Assembly: GCA_016712315.1 (NCBI GenBank)
Contig: JADJRG010000027.1
Location: forward strand, 1 to 64,000
DNA from: Nannocystis sp.
GTDB taxonomy: Bacteria; Myxococcota_A; Polyangia; Nannocystales; Nannocystaceae
Direction: 5' to 3'
DNA: 64,000 bases
Below, in pieces: positions 46,384 through 55,157 of the stretch (position 1 is the first letter of the stretch; the number at the start of each line of letters is the position of its first letter). The translations under genes and the position numbers were made by a program. The notes under the pieces were generated by a model that searched no databases, was not told the origin of the DNA, and was given only the letters and a program-made list of their open reading frames with translations.

Positions 46384-49300
46384 CCGCGACACCAAACACG
46401 GGCTCGCACAGATCGCCCCTGAACCGCGAGGTTTTTGCCACCGACCCCGACAGCCTCGAATTGCTGAACCACGGTGTCGCCGAGGTGAAGGGCGGGCGGA
46501 CCGAGGCCGAGCTTCGGACGCTTCGCTACGAGCTGTCCACCTTCGTCTGCCAGGGGCAATACGAGCTTGGCTTGCGGAAAGTGCTGGATACCTACCTGGC
46601 GAACGTCGGCAAGACCGAGCAGCCGGGCATCTGGGTCAGCGGCTTCTTCGGAAGCGGCAAGTCGCACTTCCTAAAGGTGCTGCGCGCCCTGTGGACCAAC
46701 GAGCCCTTCGCGGACGGTACCCAGCCTCGCGGCCTGTCGCACCTCACCCCCGAGATCAACGACGTGCTGCGCGAGTTGACCACGCGCGGCAAGCAGAACG
46801 CCGGCCTGCACGCCGCCGCCGGTACGCTCGGCGCGTCCGCCCGCAGCGTTCGGCTCGGTATCCTGTCCATCGCGTTCCGGTCGGTCGGTCTACCCGAGCG
46901 CTACGACCTCGCCTCGTTCGTCATGTGGCTGCGCGACCACGGCTGTCTGGACGCGGTGAAGGCCGCCGTCGAGGCCGAAGGCTCGATTTGGGACGAGGAG
47001 ATCCACGACTTCCTCGTCTCGCCTGTCATCCATGAGGCCGTCGCGGCCCACTTTCCGAAGTGGACGACCCCGGTGGGCGGGATCGGCACCCTACTTCACG
47101 CGAGCTTTCCCGACCGCGATGACGTGTCGAATGAAGATATGGTCGCCGCGATCCGCAAGGCGCTGACCCGCGACGGCAAGTTCCCGCTCACCCTGCTCGC
47201 CATCGACGAGGTGCAGCAGTTCATCGGGGACAACTCTGAGCGCGCCCACATGGTGCAGGAGGCCGCGGAGGAGTGCTGCAAGCGGTTCGGCTCCTCTCTG
47301 CTCATAATCGGCACGGGCCAGTCGGCGATGGCGAGCACGCCCCAGCTCCTCAAGCTCAAGGGCCGTTTCCCCATCGAGGTCCAACTCTCCGACGCCGACG
47401 TAGACACGGTGGTCCGCCAGATCGTGCTCCGCAAGCGGCCCGACCGTACCGCCGCCGTCCGCGACGTGCTCGAGAAGCACAACGGCGAGATCAGCAAGCA
47501 CCTGGCGGGCAGCCAGATCGGCCCGCGTCCCGAGGACAAGGACGTGCTGGTCTCGGACTACCCGCTGCTCCCGGTGCGGAGAAGGTTCTGGGAGCACGCG
47601 CTGCGGGCCGTGGACGTGGGCGGCACCACCGTCCAGCTCCGCAACCAGCTCCGCGTGGTCTACGAGGCCGTACGCTCCACCGCCGCCGCTCCGCTCGGTA
47701 CGGTGATCCCCGCCGATTTCCTCTACTTCCAGTTGGCCCCGACGCTGCTCCAGACCAGCGTGCTCCCGCGCGAGGTCCACGAGCTCGTCGGGCGGCTCCA
47801 CCAGAGCCCTAACGCCGACGATACGCTGAAGGCCCGGCTGGTCGCGCTTGTGTTCCTCATCGGGAAGCTGCCGCGCGACGCGAGCCAGGGCGGTGATCTA
47901 GGCGTGCGCGCCGACGCGGAGACGCTGGCCGACCTGCTCGTGCAGAACCTCGAACACGGCGGGGCCGAGGTGCGGAAGTCGGTCCCGGCCGCCTTGCAGG
48001 TGCTCGTGGACGCCGGCCAGCTCATGCAGGTCGAGACGGAGTACCGCGTGCAGACGCGCGAGAGCGCGGCCTGGGAGGCGGACTTCCAGAAGCACCGCAA
48101 GGCGCTGTCCGACGACGACACCAAGGTCAGCACTGCGAGGAGCGAGGCGCTGGCTGCGGCGGCGAAGCGGCGCCTGGGCAACATTAGCCCGACCCACGGC
48201 GCGGCGAAGGTGTCTCGCAAGGTGGTGCTGTCCTTTGGGACATCCTCGCCGAAAGTCGAGGCTGGCACTGTGCCCGTGTGGGTTCGCGACGCCTGGGCCG
48301 AGAGCGAGAGCACCATCCAGATCGACGCGGTCAAAGCCGGCAACGAGTCGTCGCTGGTGTTCGTCTTGCTGCCGAACCGCGGCGCCGACGAGATCAAGAA
48401 GGCGCTGGTGACGCTGAAGGCCGCTGAGACGACGCTCCAGACGCGCGGCATGCCGAGCAACGAGGAGGGCAACCTGGCCCGCGCCGCCGTCGAGACGCGC
48501 CGCGACCGCGCCAAGGAGCGGCTGGTCGCCCTGCTCGACGAGGTGATCGATCACGCGCAGGTCATCCAGGCCGGCGGCAATGAGATCACCGACGGGAGCG
48601 TGCCCGCGGCCGTGGTCGCGGCGGTTAAAAACGCGCAGGTGCGCCTGTTCCCGAAGTTCGCGGCGGGCGACCACGCGAAGTGGGATGCAGTGCTGAAGAA
48701 GGCCCGCGCGGGCGACGCCTCGGCACTCACGGTGATCGGCTTCCACGACAACGCCGACAAGCACCCGGTCTGCCACGAGGTCCTGAGCTTCACGGCCGCG
48801 AGCCAGTCCGGGGCCGAGATCCGCAAGCACTTCGAGTCGCCGCCCTACGGCTGGTCAGGCGACGCGGTGGACGGCGCGCTGTACGTGCTCATCGTCAACG
48901 GGCACCTTCGCGCGTCCACCGGGGCGGGGGCGCCGCTCACCGCCGATAGCCTCGATCGCGCGAAGATCGGGCTGTCGAAGTTCCGCGCCGAGACGGATCC
49001 GCCCACCCCGCAGGAGCGCATCGGCGTACGCCAGCTCATGCAGAAGGCAGGCTTGCCCTGCAAATCGAACGAGGAGATCCAGTATGCTCCCGCGCTGGTC
49101 GCCGAGCTGAAGCGCCGCGCTGCAGCCGCCGGGGGTGAGCCGCCGGCTCCCGCCGCGCCGAGCACGGCCCATCTGCTCGCCCTGGATGGCCTCCCCGGCA
49201 ACGCGCTGGTGAAGCAACTGTACAAGGCCAAGGACGAGTTGTTGGCCAACATCGATGCCTGGGACAAGCTCGCCACGGCCATCCAGTCGCGGCTGCTCCT

Positions 49301-49862
49301 CTATGGCACCCTGGAGGCGCTGCTGGCTGTGGCTGGGACGCTGCCGGTGGCGCAGGAGGTCGCGATCCATCGCGACGCCCTTCGCGACGGGCGCGCGCTT
49401 CTCACCAAGCCCGATCCGTTGCCCCACCTGTGCGAGCAGATCACCACGGCGCTGCGCGAGGCGTTGGTGAGCGCACGGGACGCCTGGAAGGCCGTCTACG
49501 ACGGCGAGAGGGCCGGGCTCATGGCTACCGACGCGTGGGCCAAGCTGGCCGAGGAGCGCCGCGAGGGGCTCCTTGTCAAGCACGGCATCGCCACCGTGCC
49601 CCCGCTTACGGTCGGTACGCGGGACGAGGTGCTGCGCGCCGCCGAGGCGCGGTCTCCGAGCCAGTGGACACTCGACCAGGCCGGCTTGCCCAGCCGGTTC
49701 GCGGCGGCCCGCCTGGACGCCATCCAGCTCGTCGCGCCCAAGGCGCAGGCTGTGACCTTGCCCCAGGCCACCCTGCACACCGAATCCGAGCTCCAGGTGT
49801 GGCTCGATAAGGCCCGCGCCGTCATCCTGGCCAAGCTCGCCGACGGCCCCGTCGTCGTCTGA
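46380..49862 (+). CDS. brxC: BREX ATPase BrxC
   Basis: 1160 aa from the ATG overlapping the brxB stop. Walker A GFFGSGKSHFLK at residues ~88-99. Walker B LLAIDEVQQFIGD near 275. Further features are LLIIGTGQSAMASTPQLLKL (sensor-like) and a large helical C-terminal region with HNGEISKHLAGSQIG and SRLLLYGTLEALLAVAGTLP. BrxC is the large P-loop protein essential for BREX methylation and phage exclusion, probably acting with PglX and PglZ. Length is typical (~1200). Intact; pglX follows after 20 bp. Confidence 0.95.
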   Translation: MTATPNTGSHRSPLNREVFATDPDSLELLNHGVAEVKGGRTEAELRTLRYELSTFVCQGQYELGLRKVLDTYLANVGKTEQPGIWVSGFFGSGKSHFLKVLRALWTNEPFADGTQPRGLSHLTPEINDVLRELTTRGKQNAGLHAAAGTLGASARSVRLGILSIAFRSVGLPERYDLASFVMWLRDHGCLDAVKAAVEAEGSIWDEEIHDFLVSPVIHEAVAAHFPKWTTPVGGIGTLLHASFPDRDDVSNEDMVAAIRKALTRDGKFPLTLLAIDEVQQFIGDNSERAHMVQEAAEECCKRFGSSLLIIGTGQSAMASTPQLLKLKGRFPIEVQLSDADVDTVVRQIVLRKRPDRTAAVRDVLEKHNGEISKHLAGSQIGPRPEDKDVLVSDYPLLPVRRRFWEHALRAVDVGGTTVQLRNQLRVVYEAVRSTAAAPLGTVIPADFLYFQLAPTLLQTSVLPREVHELVGRLHQSPNADDTLKARLVALVFLIGKLPRDASQGGDLGVRADAETLADLLVQNLEHGGAEVRKSVPAALQVLVDAGQLMQVETEYRVQTRESAAWEADFQKHRKALSDDDTKVSTARSEALAAAAKRRLGNISPTHGAAKVSRKVVLSFGTSSPKVEAGTVPVWVRDAWAESESTIQIDAVKAGNESSLVFVLLPNRGADEIKKALVTLKAAETTLQTRGMPSNEEGNLARAAVETRRDRAKERLVALLDEVIDHAQVIQAGGNEITDGSVPAAVVAAVKNAQVRLFPKFAAGDHAKWDAVLKKARAGDASALTVIGFHDNADKHPVCHEVLSFTAASQSGAEIRKHFESPPYGWSGDAVDGALYVLIVNGHLRASTGAGAPLTADSLDRAKIGLSKFRAETDPPTPQERIGVRQLMQKAGLPCKSNEEIQYAPALVAELKRRAAAAGGEPPAPAAPSTAHLLALDGLPGNALVKQLYKAKDELLANIDAWDKLATAIQSRLLLYGTLEALLAVAGTLPVAQEVAIHRDALRDGRALLTKPDPLPHLCEQITTALREALVSARDAWKAVYDGERAGLMATDAWAKLAEERREGLLVKHGIATVPPLTVGTRDEVLRAAEARSPSQWTLDQAGLPSRFAAARLDAIQLVAPKAQAVTLPQATLHTESELQVWLDKARAVILAKLADGPVVV

Positions 49863-49882
49863 CCCCCCACGGAGTCCTGTCC

Positions 49883-52800
49883 ATGCCCACCCTGGATCCC
49901 AGCCTCCGCGACGAGCTTGCCAGCGTCATCGGCAAAGAGAACGCCGACACGGGGGCGCGCCTTATCTCCGAGGCCGGCGCGAAGGCCGCCATCAAGGCGC
50001 TGGCGGTCCACGAGCCGTCCCCCTACGGCCACCTTGACGCAGCGCAGACGCAGCTCCGAAACCGCTTGCGCGCTCGCGCCCGCCAGCTCGGCGACATCCG
50101 CCACGCCGACGGCCGCCACGAGATAGGCCGCCTCGTGGAGCAGGCGGCCTACGAACACTGGCACCGGATGCTGTTCGCTCGCTTCCTGGCCGAGAACGAC
50201 CTGCTCATCCATCCGGAGATGAAGGTCGCGGTCACGCTCGAGGAGTGCGCCGAGCTGGCCGCCTCCGAAGGGGCCACGGACGGCTGGGAGTTGGCGGGGC
50301 GCTACGCCAGCCGGATGCTCCCGCAGATCTTCCGCCCCGACGACCCGCTGCTCGCGGTGCGCTTCGCCATCGACGATGTGAAGAAGCTAGAGGCGCTGCT
50401 CGACAAACTGCCCGCCGCCCTGTTCCGCGGGAGTGACAGCCTCGGGTGGTGCTACCAGTTCTGGCAGGCGCGCAAGAAGAAGGAGGTCAACGCCTCCGAG
50501 GTGAAGATCGGCGCGGACGAGCTTCCAGCCGTCACCCAGTTGTTCACCGAGCCCTACATGGTGCAATTCCTCCTGCACAACACGCTGGGCGCGTGGTGGG
50601 TGGGGGCGGGCCGAGCGCTGCCCCTGGAGATGCCCTACCTGCGCTTCCTGGCAGACGGCACGCCCGCCGCCGGCACCTTCGGGGGCTGGCCGAGGCTCGC
50701 CCGCGAGCTGAAGGTGCTCGACCCCTGTTGTGGATCCGGCCACTTCCTCGTCGCCGCCTTCGAGATCCTCGTCGCCTTCCGCATCGCCGAGGAGGGCCTA
50801 ACCGCTCGCGAAGCCTGCGACGCCGTGCTCCGCGATAACCTGTTCGGGCTCGAGATCGACGCCCGCTGCGTGCAGATCGCGGCCTTCGCGCTGGCGATGG
50901 CGGCGTGGACCTACCCGGAGGCCGGGGGCTACCGGCCGCTCGCTCCGATGAACGTGGCGTGCTCGGGGCTGGCGATCTCGGCGAAGAGGGAGGAGTGGGA
51001 GCGCCTGGGCGGCGACAGTATACGGCTGCGGAACGGGATGGGGCGCATGTGGGAGCTGTTCAGGGATGCGCCAGTGCTGGGGAGCCTCGTCGAACCTCGC
51101 CACGTTCCCGTGGAGTCACTCTATGTCGCGGGTTTTGAAGAAGTGCGGCCGATGGTCGAGCGAGCCCTGTCGCGACTCGATCAGGACGCCGATCCTGAGC
51201 AGTACGAAATGCGGGTCGTTGCAGGCGGGATCGCGACCGCTGCGGCGGTACTGATGACGGACTTCACACTGGTTGCGACGAACGTCCCTTACTTGAAGAG
51301 CGAACGTCAAGGGCCGGTGGTTCGTGACTTGGCAAGCCGCCATTACGGCGAAGGCAAAGCTGACCTAGCAACGATTTTCATGTTACGGAGCTTTGAACTC
51401 GTCCAGCGAAACGGCTCGGTCGCGCTTGTAGCGCCGCAAAGCTGGTTGTTTCTGCCCACCTACCGAGCCCTTCGGAAGCACCTCCTCGCGAACGCCTCGT
51501 GGAACCTGCTTGCCCGCCTCGGGCAGGGTGCGTTTTCTACGATCACCGGAGAAGTCGTCCAAGTCACCTTGGTGGAAATGACCAAGGCGGCTCCTTCGGT
51601 GGGCGGTACGTTTCAGGCGATTGATTCCGCTTCAGCTCAGGGCGCCATTGGCAAGGAGTTTCACCTCCGATCGGGAGGAATGCTCTGCCCGGCATACGCG
51701 GACCAAGCGAAGAACCCGGACCACAGAGTCATCCTGGAAGAGCAGACTGGAGGACGTGCGCCCCTGCTGGCGGCTTTTGCGGACTCCTACTGGGGGCAAG
51801 GCACCGGCGATTTCCTGAGATTCGGCCGTTGCTTCTGGGAAGTGAAGGAGATCGGGCCGCGGTGGGTGCGGATGCAGACCACGGTGGGCGACACGACGCC
51901 GTTCGGCGGCCGACACCTGTCCGTCCTATGGGAAGACGGGCACGGTACGCTCTCGCGGCACGCAGACGCACTGCGGGCGCTACCAGGTCATCAGGGCATC
52001 CGCCCCACCCGCGGGAGTGAGGCATGGGACAAGCTGGGGGTTACTGTCTCTCTGATGGGAATGCTCCCCTCGACCCTCTACTCCGGCGACATCTTCGACG
52101 GGAACTGCGCGGCCGTCATACCAAAGGATCCGGCCATGCTCCCCGCGCTTTGGGCCTTCTGCTCATCCCCGGAGTTCGGCGAGGCCGTCCGCCGCATCGA
52201 CCAGAGCATTAAGGTAACGAACGCCACCTTGCTAAAGGTCCCGTTTGACCGCTCTCGCTGGGAGCGGGTCGCGGCGGCCAGTTTTGGCGATGGGCTGCCG
52301 GTTCCTCACTCGAACGACCCTTCGCAGCATGTGTTCGATGGTCTGGTGGCTGGTTCCACCGCGCCGCTCCACGTGGCCGTCGCCCGCCTCCTCGGCTACC
52401 GCTGGCCCGATCAGCAGCCCGACGCGCTCGACGCCCACGCCGACGCCGACGGCATCATCTGCATCCCCGCCCTACGCGGCGAGCGCCCGGCGGCAGACCG
52501 CCTGGCCGACGTGCTCGCGGCGGCGTGGGGCAAGGATTGGCACCCGCAGATCCTCACCGACCTGCTGGCCGCCGTCGCCCACGCGGGCACGCTGGAGGAG
52601 TGGCTGCGCGACGCCTTCTTCAAGCAGCACTGTGAGCTATTCCACCACCGCCCGTTCATCTGGCATATCTGGGACGGCCATCGCGAGGGCTTCTCCGCGC
52701 TGGTGAACTACCACAAGCTCGATCACGAGGGCCTGAAGTCGCTCACCTACAGCTACCTGGGCGACTGGATCCGCACCCAGGAGATCGAGGCCAAGGCCGG

Positions 52801-53152
52801 CAAGAGCGGGGCCGGCGACAAGCTCGCCAAGGCCAAGGCGCTCCAGCAGCGCCTCGCCGCCATCCTCGAAGGCGAGGCCCCGCTGGACGTGTTCGTCCGC
52901 TGGAAGCCCCTGTCGCAGCAGCCCATCGGCTGGCACCCCGACCTCGACGACGGCGTGCGCCTCAACATCCGGCCCTTCCTCACCGTCGCTGATGTTGGCG
53001 CGAAGGGGGCCGGCGTGCTTCGCTGGAAACCGAACATCAAGTGGGGTAAAGACCGAGGCACGAATCCGCCGAGCTCGCCGTGGGGCGAGGACCGCGACAA
53101 CGACAAGCATCTAACGCTCGCTGAGAAGCGGGCAGCAAGAGACGGAGCATGA
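49883..53152 (+). CDS. pglX: BREX adenine-specific DNA methyltransferase PglX
   Basis: 1089 aa, MPTLDPSLRDELASVIGKEN. SAM-binding motif VLDPCCGSGHFLVAAFEIL near residue 277 and catalytic NVPYLKSER near 466 (N-x-P-Y type, N6-adenine class), separated by LFGLEIDARCVQIAAFALAM. The long C-terminal part would contain target recognition. PglX methylates the non-palindromic BREX site on host DNA and is needed for defence. The region around 51100-51950 is somewhat less GC-rich, as expected for a variable recognition domain. Its stop overlaps the ATPase start (ATGA). Confidence 0.95.
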   Translation: MPTLDPSLRDELASVIGKENADTGARLISEAGAKAAIKALAVHEPSPYGHLDAAQTQLRNRLRARARQLGDIRHADGRHEIGRLVEQAAYEHWHRMLFARFLAENDLLIHPEMKVAVTLEECAELAASEGATDGWELAGRYASRMLPQIFRPDDPLLAVRFAIDDVKKLEALLDKLPAALFRGSDSLGWCYQFWQARKKKEVNASEVKIGADELPAVTQLFTEPYMVQFLLHNTLGAWWVGAGRALPLEMPYLRFLADGTPAAGTFGGWPRLARELKVLDPCCGSGHFLVAAFEILVAFRIAEEGLTAREACDAVLRDNLFGLEIDARCVQIAAFALAMAAWTYPEAGGYRPLAPMNVACSGLAISAKREEWERLGGDSIRLRNGMGRMWELFRDAPVLGSLVEPRHVPVESLYVAGFEEVRPMVERALSRLDQDADPEQYEMRVVAGGIATAAAVLMTDFTLVATNVPYLKSERQGPVVRDLASRHYGEGKADLATIFMLRSFELVQRNGSVALVAPQSWLFLPTYRALRKHLLANASWNLLARLGQGAFSTITGEVVQVTLVEMTKAAPSVGGTFQAIDSASAQGAIGKEFHLRSGGMLCPAYADQAKNPDHRVILEEQTGGRAPLLAAFADSYWGQGTGDFLRFGRCFWEVKEIGPRWVRMQTTVGDTTPFGGRHLSVLWEDGHGTLSRHADALRALPGHQGIRPTRGSEAWDKLGVTVSLMGMLPSTLYSGDIFDGNCAAVIPKDPAMLPALWAFCSSPEFGEAVRRIDQSIKVTNATLLKVPFDRSRWERVAAASFGDGLPVPHSNDPSQHVFDGLVAGSTAPLHVAVARLLGYRWPDQQPDALDAHADADGIICIPALRGERPAADRLADVLAAAWGKDWHPQILTDLLAAVAHAGTLEEWLRDAFFKQHCELFHHRPFIWHIWDGHREGFSALVNYHKLDHEGLKSLTYSYLGDWIRTQEIEAKAGKSGAGDKLAKAKALQQRLAAILEGEAPLDVFVRWKPLSQQPIGWHPDLDDGVRLNIRPFLTVADVGAKGAGVLRWKPNIKWGKDRGTNPPSSPWGEDRDNDKHLTLAEKRAARDGA

Positions 53153-54513
53153 TCCGCCAACTAACCCTCAAGGACGTAGGCCCAGCGCGGGACCTGAAAT
53201 TCTCGTTCTCGCCGCGTCTGAACGTGCTCACGGGCGACAACGGACTCGGCAAAACCTTCGTGCTCGACGTGCTGTGGTGGGTGCTGACGACGACCTGGGC
53301 GGGCGAGAAGGCTTTCCCGCCCTTCGGCGGCGCGGTCGAGCCGGAAGATCGTGATCCTGCTGACCGTGTGGAGGAGGACCCCTGGTTGGCCGGCATTGAC
53401 GCCCCGAGCATCGAGGCGACCTTGGAGGCGCGGGACGAAGAAGACGCAGGACTGTCAGTATCGTGGCTGTGGAAGCACTCGTCGCAGGAGTGGGTGGCTC
53501 CGCCGGATGCCACGAGCTACGATGAGTTGGAGGCGGATTTCCGACCTCCGACCTTGGTCCTCTACGCGCGTATCGACGGCAGCTACGCTGTGTTCGACTC
53601 GTACTACGCAACGGGGCGAGTGTCCTCCTTCGCCGCGGCTGCGATTCGTCTTACACCCGCGGAAGTTTGGGATGGCCAAGAGACTCGCGATGGCAGCGTG
53701 TCGGGCGGCAAGCGCACCGTCATCGGCGGGCTCATCGCGGATTGGGTGAGTTGGCAGCAGCGCGCGAGGTCTCCCGAGTTCCAGGCGCTCCGCAAGGTAC
53801 TGCACGCGCTGTCCTCGCCGGACGAGCCTTTGGTGCCGTCGGAGCCCGCCCGCGTCCACTTGCGCGACCGACGGGATATTCCCACGCTGGCGACCTCCTA
53901 CGGGGTCGTGCCGGTCACACTCGCGTCGGCTGGCATGAGGCGCGCATTGTCGCTCGCGTACCTGCTCGTGTGGGCGTGGGCCGAGCACGAGAAAGCCGCC
54001 AAAGCGAGCCGCCGCAAGCCGACGCGGGACGTGGTGCTAATTATTGACGAGCCCGAACTTCACCAGCACCCCGCGTGGCAGCGCGCGATCCTGCCCGCTG
54101 TGCTCAAGGCGATCGGCATGGTGGCTCCCAACGCGGGCGTGCAGGTGTTCACGGCGACGCACTCGCCGCTCGTACTCGCGTCTCTGGAGCCGCACTTCGA
54201 CCCGGCGCTAGACACCCTGTTTGCGTTCGATCTGATGCCTCGGGCGCATCGCGTGAAGGTCGAGAAGGTCGCCTGGCGAGCGCGCGGCGACGTGTCAAAC
54301 TGGCTGACATCGGACGTGTTCGATCTCGGCTACGCGCGGTCCCGCGAGGCCGAGAAGGCGTTGGAGAAGGCGTTTAAGGTGCTCGACAGGCCGGACTTGT
54401 CCGACGACGAGGCGCGGAAGATTCATCGCGAACTGCATGCGGCCCTGGGCGACACTGATCCGTTCTGGGCACGTTGGCTCTCTTACGCGCGGACCAAGGG
54501 GATCGAGCCATGA
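53149..54513 (+). CDS. AAA ATPase (PtuA/OLD-like) embedded in the BREX operon
   Basis: 454 aa, MIRQLTLKDVGPARDLKFSF. Walker A LTGDNGLGKTFVLDVLWW (residues ~25-42), a signature-like TLASAGMRRALSLAYLLVWA and Walker B VLIIDEPELHQHPAWQRAIL (~297), then ATHSPLVLASL. This is the SMC/RecF/OLD-type ATPase fold used by PtuA of Septu and by retron effectors. Both ends overlap neighbours by four bases, so it is expressed as part of BREX. With the HNH protein next to it, it probably senses infection and licenses nuclease activity. It is not a standard BREX gene. Confidence 0.85.
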   Translation: MIRQLTLKDVGPARDLKFSFSPRLNVLTGDNGLGKTFVLDVLWWVLTTTWAGEKAFPPFGGAVEPEDRDPADRVEEDPWLAGIDAPSIEATLEARDEEDAGLSVSWLWKHSSQEWVAPPDATSYDELEADFRPPTLVLYARIDGSYAVFDSYYATGRVSSFAAAAIRLTPAEVWDGQETRDGSVSGGKRTVIGGLIADWVSWQQRARSPEFQALRKVLHALSSPDEPLVPSEPARVHLRDRRDIPTLATSYGVVPVTLASAGMRRALSLAYLLVWAWAEHEKAAKASRRKPTRDVVLIIDEPELHQHPAWQRAILPAVLKAIGMVAPNAGVQVFTATHSPLVLASLEPHFDPALDTLFAFDLMPRAHRVKVEKVAWRARGDVSNWLTSDVFDLGYARSREAEKALEKAFKVLDRPDLSDDEARKIHRELHAALGDTDPFWARWLSYARTKGIEP

Positions 54514-55157
54514 TCGGCATAAATCTGCGCCCCGAGCCGAAGGCTCCGATCTTCGACTTCGACACCCACGTTCGCGCGCCGGGCAACGCTTGGCTCGCGG
54601 CGAACCCGAAGGCCCCCGCGACGAAGATACCGACGCTATGGCGCGATGCGATGCCGTCGCTGCGCGCCGCCTACAAGGGGGTGTGCGCCTACTTTTGCTG
54701 TTACGTCATGCCCGCGACTGGTGGCGGCTCGACCGATCACTTTGTCCCGAAGTCGAAGGCTCGCAGCGTCATTTATGAGTGGAACAACTACCGCTTTGCC
54801 TGCACCCGGATGAACGCGCGCAAGCGCGACGCGCGCGACGTGATGGACCCCATCGGCCTGGCCGATGGGTTGTTCGTGCTCGCGTTTAACACGATGCGGG
54901 TCAAGCCCGCCGCGGGGCTCACGGCGCCGGTCCTAAAGAACGTGAAAGAGACAATCAAGCGCCTCAAGCTCAACTCCCACGAGTGCACCAGCGAGCGCCA
55001 GGGGCATTGGGACAACTACGACAAACACGGCCTCAGCGCGGCCAGGTTCATCGAGTTCGCACCCTTCATCGCGATGGAGGCCGCGCGGCAGGGACGCCTG
55101 AAGCCCGCCGACCACGCCGTCACCGTCGCAAGCATCCGCTCCTGGCTGGACTCCTGA
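54510..55157 (+). CDS. HNH endonuclease partner of the embedded ATPase (PtuB-like)
   Basis: 215 aa, MIGINLRPEPKAPIFDFDTH. HNH region: YKGVCAYFCCYVMPATGGGS then TDHFVPKSKARSVIYEWNN (the D-H of the motif at ~74-75, later N residues) and YRFACTRMNARKRD. Downstream, RMNARKRDARDVMDPIG resembles the TIGR02646/PtuB type. It starts in the ATPase stop and its own stop overlaps the pglZ start (TGATG). Predicted DNA or RNA nuclease effector activated by the upstream ATPase, nested inside BREX as an auxiliary defence. Confidence 0.8.
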   Translation: MIGINLRPEPKAPIFDFDTHVRAPGNAWLAANPKAPATKIPTLWRDAMPSLRAAYKGVCAYFCCYVMPATGGGSTDHFVPKSKARSVIYEWNNYRFACTRMNARKRDARDVMDPIGLADGLFVLAFNTMRVKPAAGLTAPVLKNVKETIKRLKLNSHECTSERQGHWDNYDKHGLSAARFIEFAPFIAMEAARQGRLKPADHAVTVASIRSWLDS